A stretch of 8,646 bases of DNA, taken from positions 1 through 8,646 of the forward strand of contig CAJBXX010000100.1 in the NCBI GenBank assembly GCA_903959715.1, written 5' to 3'. This document shows positions 5,801-8,646 of this stretch, one piece after another. The first letter of the stretch is position 1. Every line of letters starts with the position of its first letter. The position numbers and the translations under genes are program-made. The stretch comes from an uncultured Alphaproteobacteria bacterium. GTDB lineage: Bacteria; Pseudomonadota; Alphaproteobacteria; Rickettsiales; UBA1997. Below the pieces are notes generated by a model, which had not been told where the DNA came from, made no database searches, and was given only the letters and a program-made list of their open reading frames with translations.

Positions 5801-7441
5801 GCCATCACTTCGACTGGCTGTGTTAAAGGGAATAGTTTTGGCGATCATACCATCGCGAGTCCCGACGGAGCAATTGCCACTTATAAAACAACCACCAGAT
5901 TTTATGTTCGCAACACCATCTTGGCAAATAACCTCAACCTTGTCGCCACTATATCCAGAATCACATTTGAATTCATAATTTCCGTGTTTTAAAACTCTCG
6001 AAGAAATTCCTACGGTTGAAAAACTACAATCTTTTCGACACAAATTAGTAACATTGGAAACGCCGTTATAACAACTAAAACTATAACTTCCGCTATATCC
6101 ATCTTCGCATTGTCCAAAAATTCCCGATTCATCAGAATTAATTGTTTTCGATCTCATGCCAGAATGTCCACCAACTAAACATCTAGAATCGTAACAGCTA
6201 CCGATTGCCGAAACCGCGACACCATTATCGCAAGTTACGACATATTCGCCCTTATAATTTTCTTGATTACAACTTACAACATTGGTGCCATTTTTAACTG
6301 CGATTGAAGAAAGTCCGACTCGGGAAAATTGACAAGTTCTTTTGCAGTTGAGCGAAATTTTTGTATTAGATTCTTCATCACAAGTATATTCTAAAACCCC
6401 GTCGAAGCCTGGTTTTTCGCATTTTACACTACCGCTTCCGTTTGGAACATAAAGAGGATTTACACCTTCAGAATTAACATAACAAGGACAAGATTTTTCA
6501 TAAATCCACTTGCCATCTCTTCCGCATTTTTTGGCAGGAACTATGTTTTGATTTGGAAAAGAACAGGCACTCGTGGCATAAATTATTTGACCAAAAACTG
6601 CATTTTGATTACCATATTTAGGTCCAGCATTTTTGCAGGGGATCAAAAAATCGGCATAAAAATCATTAATCAATGAATCTCTGTCTTTGAATAAAATATC
6701 ATCATCAAAAACCCCGTCATCTTTAGCATTTTTTATAAAAACATTATCCATCGAAACTTGATTACTTGCCGATATTATTGACGAAAAACTATTTTCATTT
6801 TCATTTAAACTAGTCGATAAAGCATTTGAATTCGTTGAATTATAATTGAATGCCCCAAATTTATTTTTGCCATGGGTTATAATTAACATTATCGATCCAG
6901 ATGAAATCTGCACATTATTTTCCCTAACAACAATCGAGGGATTTTGCATTGATCCAATATTTTCATTCACAGAATCCGAGGAGTAAGTCGCTCTTTTGTC
7001 GACGATGTAAACTATTTTCGAGCCATATTGATCTTGAACGAAATCAGAAGATAATCCAAGAGTTTGCGCTGGAATTGTTCCGTATAAAAGATTAGCATTT
7101 GAAGAAAAAGCATAAACTCCATTACCAAGAACGCAATCGCCCGCAGAAATTGATTCAACGCCATAACTCAAATCTTGTCCGCGAATTTTATTAATTCCTG
7201 CTGGACAAGGTAAGCGTTTTTTTTGCAATAAAAATTTTCCGATCGATTTATAAATCTCTCCGACTTTTTCGGAATCAGCTTTTTCTTTTTGACCATTAAG
7301 TTCAATATTAGAAATTGCAACCGCACTCACCGCAACAACGGCGATTGTCGACATTACAACCGATAAATCATTAAGACTAAATGCCCTTATGAATTTATTT
7401 TTAAAATTTTGTTTTATTTTATCAAAAAAATTTAATTTCAT
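2861..7441 (-). CDS. Giant prepilin-like, cysteine-rich modular surface protein (putative adhesin)
   Basis: The protein is 1526 residues with no frameshift. In order: a basic leader (1-20), a prepilin-peptidase-like site A20|FSLNDL followed by a hydrophobic helix (21-45), a pseudopilin-like head (about 51-268) with RLPCPAG and a G-TIPAQTLGL ... DQYGSKIVYIV segment, 18 four-cysteine modules (269-1391), a beta/gamma-crystallin-like domain (1226-1314) inserted in module 17 of 18, and an aromatic-rich C-terminal domain (about 1396-1526). Prepilin signals direct proteins to the inner membrane for cleavage by a prepilin peptidase and assembly into pili or pseudopili. About 80 cysteines imply oxidative folding outside the cytoplasm. 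Ordinary pilins are 120-250 residues, so this is a pilin-like anchor carrying a very long ectodomain; a host-contact adhesin is the likeliest role (inference). The ATG follows an in-frame TAA five codons upstream. No pilus-assembly genes are nearby, so the partner machinery is unknown. Confidence 0.93.
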   Translation of the reverse strand: MKLNFFDKIKQNFKNKFIRAFSLNDLSVVMSTIAVVAVSAVAISNIELNGQKEKADSEKVGEIYKSIGKFLLQKKRLPCPAGINKIRGQDLSYGVESISAGDCVLGNGVYAFSSNANLLYGTIPAQTLGLSSDFVQDQYGSKIVYIVDKRATYSSDSVNENIGSMQNPSIVVRENNVQISSGSIMLIITHGKNKFGAFNYNSTNSNALSTSLNENENSFSSIISASNQVSMDNVFIKNAKDDGVFDDDILFKDRDSLINDFYADFLIPCKNAGPKYGNQNAVFGQIIYATSACSFPNQNIVPAKKCGRDGKWIYEKSCPCYVNSEGVNPLYVPNGSGSVKCEKPGFDGVLEYTCDEESNTKISLNCKRTCQFSRVGLSSIAVKNGTNVVSCNQENYKGEYVVTCDNGVAVSAIGSCYDSRCLVGGHSGMRSKTINSDESGIFGQCEDGYSGSYSFSCYNGVSNVTNLCRKDCSFSTVGISSRVLKHGNYEFKCDSGYSGDKVEVICQDGVANIKSGGCFISGNCSVGTRDGMIAKTIPFNTASRSDGECKPGYSGSYSYSCSASGVATTTGSCVSSTCEVGKGDGMKPKTVSSGTSGEDGECSQGFGGYFKWSCSGGEVVIENYCVKSCRVGLVSQGGEGMQEKLVGFDKEGDQGACDISKGYVGTFSWSCKINPTTRKVEALVKSNNCKNYCAVGTPSQGSGMVQKNVAIKSSGTDGQCDLSKGHIGSYSWSCDENGYSSVSANKCVNYCLVGTPSQGVGMFQKQVTLGSSGSDGVCNASTGYFGSYSWSCSAQGIASITQNNCALKTCAVIGGSDGMNQKSSIIAGKSGTDGTCGVGYRGSYSWNCSLKGVASTVNNCVKLKCQVPSSSYPNLFSDLVNYTTSSQTLACKAGYSGGSLSYTCADAGGDFGVLTVNSYSPCTPVTCAINSAVGFVDGTVVPYSTTPQNYYCNDPIYNNFSTALFPACDSPKTLTATSNSCDKISCAIPAVNASNVFSTSIFIGDNQNLTCASGYYSSSQVTASCSVVNATRPVDGLSVPQSGNYTIAGSCTPVTCTINSTAGFVDGTIVPYSTIPQNYYCNDPIYNNFSTATFPSCDSPKTLTAVINSCDKISCAIPAVNASNVLSTSIFIGDNQNLTCASGYASSSQVTASCSAVNATRPADGLSVPQSGNYTIAGVCALQISCPISLAGISNTSINYGSNNLTCSNGFYGTLSYSCDKSVCNDYVTVYSDTNYGGSTANHLPGTYDFPLAIGNDTMSSAKIPNGLQVTLYQDGLGSSSKVLTSDVPNFSLLTFGSGANLDNNTSAFIVTKLANCQEQYVATSNGAQSSCSPIQCTVPTTANTVSDGQLVNYATASTPLSCKAGYIGSPTYTCTGSTNPGTYAQAGTPCTIDPNLFVPNWNSGLVSVGCGSYISQSSANMVEIVGAQGCGGQWTYYLPMVPSWVNKISFDWYYWTGDSGSYWDKGAVYINNQWIYLAQSYGQKSASGTITNFAVGGGTYFGPGIYTMDGCCGRGYIKLYNVKFN
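2864..3256 (-). other. C-terminal aromatic-rich beta-sandwich-like domain
   Basis: Residues about 1396-1526 are rich in Trp, Tyr and Gly, with alternating strand-like stretches: ISFDWYYWTGDSGSYWD (1449-1465), VYINNQWIYLA, GTYFGPGIYTMDG and a last strand YIKLYNVKF. The pattern 'SFDW-Y-T-x-D-S ... hNG ... G-x-x-FG ... DG-x-G-x-hxhxNh' resembles extracellular jelly-roll or lectin-like domains I have seen at the ends of bacterial surface proteins. Cysteines at 1411, 1431, 1512 and 1513 could make two disulfides. A ligand-binding tip is inferred; no family is assigned. Confidence 0.5.
3500..3766 (-). other. Beta/gamma-crystallin-like domain, probably calcium-binding
   Basis: Residues 1226-1314 contain two Greek-key-like halves. 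The first has VTVYSDTNYGGS (1228-1239), LPGTYDF (1244-1250) and NDTMSS (1256-1261), an exact match to the [ND][ND]xx[ST]S calcium motif. The second has VTLYQDGLGSS (1270-1280) and DNNTSA (1303-1308), which matches except for Ala at the final Ser. This is the layout of microbial beta/gamma-crystallins, small calcium-stabilised domains of secreted proteins. C1224 and C1317 flank it closely and may clamp its ends together. Confidence 0.8.
3905..4678 (-). repeat. 387-bp tandem duplication (two modules copied once)
   Basis: Bases 3905-4291 and 4292-4678 align end to end without gaps at a period of exactly 387 bp (129 codons, residues 1051-1179 and 922-1050). By hand alignment I count about 43 base differences (about 89% identity) and 14 amino-acid differences out of 129. 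Each unit holds two four-cysteine modules, so the duplication keeps both frame and disulfide register. It is the youngest-looking duplication in the array. Confidence 0.95.
5018..5365 (-). repeat. Pair of similar 58-residue modules
   Basis: Residues 693-750 and 751-808 are adjacent units of 58 residues sharing VGTPSQG-x-GM-x-QK, SSG-[TS]-DG and GSYSWSC with the same cysteine spacing. The preceding module (629-689) has the related start VGLVSQG-GEGM. They are more diverged than the 387-bp duplication and indicate earlier growth of the array by copying. Confidence 0.8.
6638..7291 (-). other. Pseudopilin-like head domain with LPCPA motif
   Basis: Residues 51-268 follow the membrane helix. Recognisable pieces are KRLPCPAG (75-82), a second Cys at 103, GTIPAQTLGL (121-130), DQYGSKIVYIV (137-147) and IMLIITHGKNKFGAFN (184-199). 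The order 'LPCPA ... Cys ... G-x-hP-x-x-TLGL ... D-x-h-G-x-x-h-x-Y-x-V ... hhSHG-N-G-A' recurs in prepilin-type proteins of proteobacteria that I remember. The pair C79/C103 probably forms a disulfide. Residues 200-268 are Asn/Ser/Asp rich and look like a flexible or inserted segment before the first cysteine module. Confidence 0.6.
7307..7441 (-). other. Type IV prepilin-like (class III) signal and N-terminal helix
   Basis: Residues 1-20 form a leader with seven Lys/Arg, followed by A|FSLNDLSVVM and a hydrophobic run to about residue 45. The layout matches the class III signal (small residue | F, then an acidic residue at +5, then about 20 hydrophobic residues). Two departures from the canonical G|FTLIE are Ala at -1 and Asp at +5; both occur in some pseudopilins. 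Cleavage is predicted between A20 and F21. Confidence 0.8.
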
Positions 7442-7446
7442 AGTTG

Positions 7447-7475
7447 TTGACTTTTAATGAAGTAGCATTTAAATT
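7447..7475 (+). promoter_or_regulatory. Candidate promoter of tRNA-Ala
   Basis: TTGACT (7447-7452, five of six consensus bases) is followed at 17-bp spacing by TAAATT (7470-7475, four of six). Predicted initiation near 7482 lies about 23 nt before the mature tRNA 5' end, a sensible precursor length. It overlaps the candidate promoter of the giant gene on the other strand. Confidence 0.5.
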
Positions 7476-7491
7476 TTATAAATATTGTCAA
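7463..7491 (-). promoter_or_regulatory. Candidate promoter of the giant surface-protein gene
   Basis: On the minus strand a perfect TTGACA lies at 7491-7486, 44 bases before the ATG. At 17-bp spacing the -10 position (7468-7463) reads ATGCTA, a weak match to TATAAT, so either the promoter is weak or activated, or the TTGACA is coincidental. Start of transcription would be near 7456, leaving a leader of about 15 nt without a Shine-Dalgarno. Confidence 0.35.
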
Positions 7492-7504
7492 TTACCAATC
7501 TCAA

Positions 7505-7580
7505 GGGGATATAGCTCAGTTGGTAGAGCATCTGCTTTGCAAGCAGAGGGTCAGGAGTTCGAGCCTCCTTATCTCCACCA
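7505..7580 (+). tRNA. tRNA-Ala (anticodon TGC)
   Basis: This is a complete 76-nt cloverleaf. The acceptor stem GGGGATA/TATCTCC includes the G3:U70 wobble pair that is the identity mark of alanine tRNAs. The D arm is GCTC-AGTTGGTA-GAGC, the anticodon stem TCTGC/GCAGA with loop TTTGCAA (anticodon TGC at 7538-7540), the variable loop GGGTC, and the T arm AGGAG-TTCGAGC-CTCCT. The discriminator A73 and the 3' CCA are encoded. It reads codons GCN, mainly GCA and GCG. It stands alone; in many bacteria this tRNA sits between 16S and 23S rRNA genes, and its isolation fits lineages with split rRNA operons such as the Rickettsiales. Confidence 0.98.
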
Positions 7581-7653
7581 TATAAATCTTTCCCAAAAAA
7601 TTATAATTAAATCAGAACTAAATTCCATTTTTTATGCGATTTGCAAAAAATTG

Positions 7654-7690
7654 AAATGACAAAATTATTCTAATAATAAATTTGTCATTT
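7654..7690 (-). terminator. Hairpin with U-tract, likely recR terminator
   Basis: AAATGACAAA (7654-7663) pairs perfectly with TTTGTCATTT (7681-7690). After one A.A mismatch a further five A-T pairs (7665-7669 with 7675-7679) close a five-base loop. On the minus strand the hairpin lies about 43 bp past the recR stop and is followed by CAATTTTTTG, a U-tract in RNA, as expected of an intrinsic terminator. On the plus strand no U-tract follows, so it would end recR/proA transcripts better than the tRNA transcript. The stem has only two G-C pairs, which makes it weak by usual standards. The rest of 7581-7732 shows no gene. Confidence 0.6.
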
Positions 7691-7732
7691 AACCAATCAA
7701 AACGCAATTAATTATTATTAATATTCTCAAAA

Positions 7733-8326
7733 TTAGAATTTTAGCCGAGTTTTTAAAGCAACAGAAATCGTTCCTTCGTCTAGATAATCTATCTCGCTTC
7801 CGATTGGAATTCCGTAGCCGAGTCGGGTTATTTTTAAATTAAATTCTTGCAAAAAATCAGCAATATAATGCGCAGTATTTTGTCCATCAATTGTTGCCCC
7901 CGTAGCGATTATTATTTCAGAAAAATTTTCATTTTTAACGCGAGAAATTAATGAAGAAAAATTTAAATCCTCGATAGTTTTGCCAGAAATCGCCGATAAA
8001 TTTCCGCCCAAAACATGATATTTTCCATAATAATTTTTTGATCTTTCAATCGCCCATAAATCACCAACTTCTTCAACAACGCATAAAATATTTTTATCAC
8101 GATTCTCATCTAAACAAATCTTGCAAACCCTACCCTCGTCTATATTGCCACATATTTCGCAATTATGAATCTTTTCGTTTAATTCACCCAAATATTCGAT
8201 TAATGGAATTAAAAATTTTTCTTTGTTAGATGCTAATTCGAGCACAATTTTTTTGCCAATTCTCGGACCCATTCCGGGAAGTTTAGCAAATATTTTCGCT
8301 AAATTATCGATGATATTTTTTTGCAT
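7733..8326 (-). CDS. recR: Recombination mediator protein RecR
   Basis: At 197 residues this is normal RecR length. RecR works with RecO (and RecF where present) to load RecA on SSB-coated gapped DNA during recombinational repair. Seen in order: a helix-hairpin-helix segment with LPGMGPRIGKKI (16-27), a four-cysteine zinc finger C56-x2-C59-x8-C68-x2-C71, a Toprim domain with VVEEVGDLWAIE (83-94), ATGATIDGQNTAHYIA (141-156) and the C-terminal TRLGYGIPIGSEIDYLDEGT (167-186). The usual ATNPTxEGE stretch reads ATGATIDGQ, a mild departure. The start ATG lies 18 bp after the proA stop with no Shine-Dalgarno, and both genes are probably one transcript ending at the hairpin at 7654-7690. Confidence 0.97.
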   Translation of the reverse strand: MQKNIIDNLAKIFAKLPGMGPRIGKKIVLELASNKEKFLIPLIEYLGELNEKIHNCEICGNIDEGRVCKICLDENRDKNILCVVEEVGDLWAIERSKNYYGKYHVLGGNLSAISGKTIEDLNFSSLISRVKNENFSEIIIATGATIDGQNTAHYIADFLQEFNLKITRLGYGIPIGSEIDYLDEGTISVALKTRLKF

Positions 8327-8344
8327 TTTTTGGAAATAAAATTA

Positions 8345-8646
8345 TTAACGAATTGCGCAATCAGCAACGATTTGATATTTATAAATCGTAAGTTGTTCAA
8401 GGCCGACGGGACCGCGAGCATGAATTTTCCCCGTCGCAATTCCGACTTCGGCACCAAAACCAAATTCGCCACCATCGGCAAATTGAGTTGAAGCATTGTG
8501 CATAACGATCGCCGAGTTGACTTCGTTCAAAAATTTTTGCGCCATTATTTTATCTTCGGTTATTATGCTTTCAGTGTGCGAAGAGCCAAATTTAGCGATA
8601 TGAGAGATGGCTTCATCGATATTTTTAACAATTTTAAGTGATAAAA
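8345..8646 (-). CDS. proA: Glutamate-5-semialdehyde dehydrogenase (gamma-glutamyl phosphate reductase), C-terminal part
   Basis: The last 99 residues plus stop are in view; the gene enters from the right edge. ProA reduces gamma-glutamyl phosphate with NADPH to glutamate semialdehyde, the second step of proline synthesis in the cytoplasm. Signature segments are [59 protein letters not shown] and LTIYKYQIV, close to the invariant ProA pattern (NASTRFxDGxEFGxGAEIGIST-x-K-x-HARGPxG). The catalytic cysteine lies upstream, outside the window. An ATG at 8545 is internal, since the ProA reading continues without a break to the edge. Presence of proA indicates proline synthesis, unusual for strongly reduced obligate intracellular Rickettsiales. 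Confidence 0.95.
   Translation of the reverse strand, partial: LSLKIVKNIDEAISHIAKFGSSHTESIITEDKIMAQKFLNEVNSAIVMHNASTQFADGGEFGFGAEVGIATGKIHARGPVGLEQLTIYKYQIVADCAIR

Larger units (their letters stand above)
3269..6637 (-). repeat. Array of 18 four-cysteine, sushi/CCP-like modules
   Basis: Cysteine positions from residue 269 to 1391 fall into repeating quartets C1-(20-27)-C2-(11-15)-C3-(10-25)-C4, with only one to five residues between C4 and the next C1. Starts (C1) are at 269, 320, 370, 421, 472, 524, 578, 629, 693, 751, 810, 865, 927, 986, 1056, 1115, 1186 and 1337. Around C2-C3 the commonest text is GYxGSYSWSC; between C1 and C2, GM..K..... SGxDG recurs. The first module has DGKW between C3 and C4, as in true sushi domains. 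Pairing C1-C3 and C2-C4 is the sushi expectation, not seen directly. Periods are about 48-71 residues. Modules starting at 693 and 751 are close copies (58-residue period). Confidence 0.8.

Noticed and set aside
7444..7659. 71-codon plus-strand open frame running through tRNA-Ala
   Set aside because: Its middle is the translation of the tRNA itself (SRGYSSVGRASALQAEG), a familiar false product of tRNA genes.
8299..8496. 65-codon minus-strand frame bridging the proA end and the recR start
   Set aside because: It is a shifted reading of the conserved ProA C-terminus and recR 5' end; both neighbouring genes read correctly in other frames, so this is neither a frameshift nor a gene.

Overview
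The window is AT-rich (roughly one third G+C by eye) and holds six protein genes, two of them cut by the window edges, and one tRNA gene. The mix points to an AT-rich alphaproteobacterium, most plausibly in or near the Rickettsiales: an HtrA/DegP protease, IspE of the MEP isoprenoid pathway, RecR, ProA, a lone tRNA-Ala(UGC) outside any rRNA operon, and almost no Shine-Dalgarno signals. ProA and IspE suggest a less reduced metabolism than Rickettsia proper. A Deianiraea-like, host-attached but extracellular relative would fit, but that placement is inference only.

Layout, left to right. Bases 1-360 (+) encode the C-terminal end of an HtrA/DegP protease with its last PDZ domain. ispE follows three bases later (364-1227, +). 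A convergent gene (1261-2742, -) encodes an unrecognised 493-residue protein with a motif resembling PARG-type macrodomains and a glycine/alanine-rich hydrophobic hairpin at its C-terminus. The centre (2861-7441, -) is one giant gene of 1526 codons. A 63-bp divergent intergenic region separates it from tRNA-Ala(TGC) (7505-7580, +). A hairpin then lies before recR (7733-8326, -), which follows the 3' end of proA (8345 to beyond the edge, -) in a likely two-gene unit.

The giant protein is the most interesting object here. It starts like a type IV prepilin or pseudopilin (20-residue basic leader, A|FSLNDL cleavage motif, hydrophobic helix) and continues with a head domain carrying an LPCPA motif. 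It then runs through an array that I resolve into 18 consecutive four-cysteine modules resembling sushi/CCP domains. Two of these modules were recently copied together as a 387-bp tandem duplication. One late module appears to carry a complete beta/gamma-crystallin-like calcium-binding domain in its C3-C4 loop. The protein ends in an aromatic-rich beta-sandwich-like domain. I count 80 cysteines, and 78 of them fit a simple paired scheme. The natural reading is a long, disulfide-braced, pilus-anchored or pseudopilus-tip adhesin, exported through a prepilin-peptidase route and probably used to contact a host or prey cell.

The remaining genes are housekeeping: envelope protein quality control (HtrA), isoprenoid precursor synthesis (IspE), recombinational repair (RecR) and proline synthesis (ProA). 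Nothing in the sequence links them functionally to the giant protein. The 493-residue protein lies 118 bp downstream of the giant gene on the same strand. It has a perfect TATAAT of its own and may be separately transcribed.
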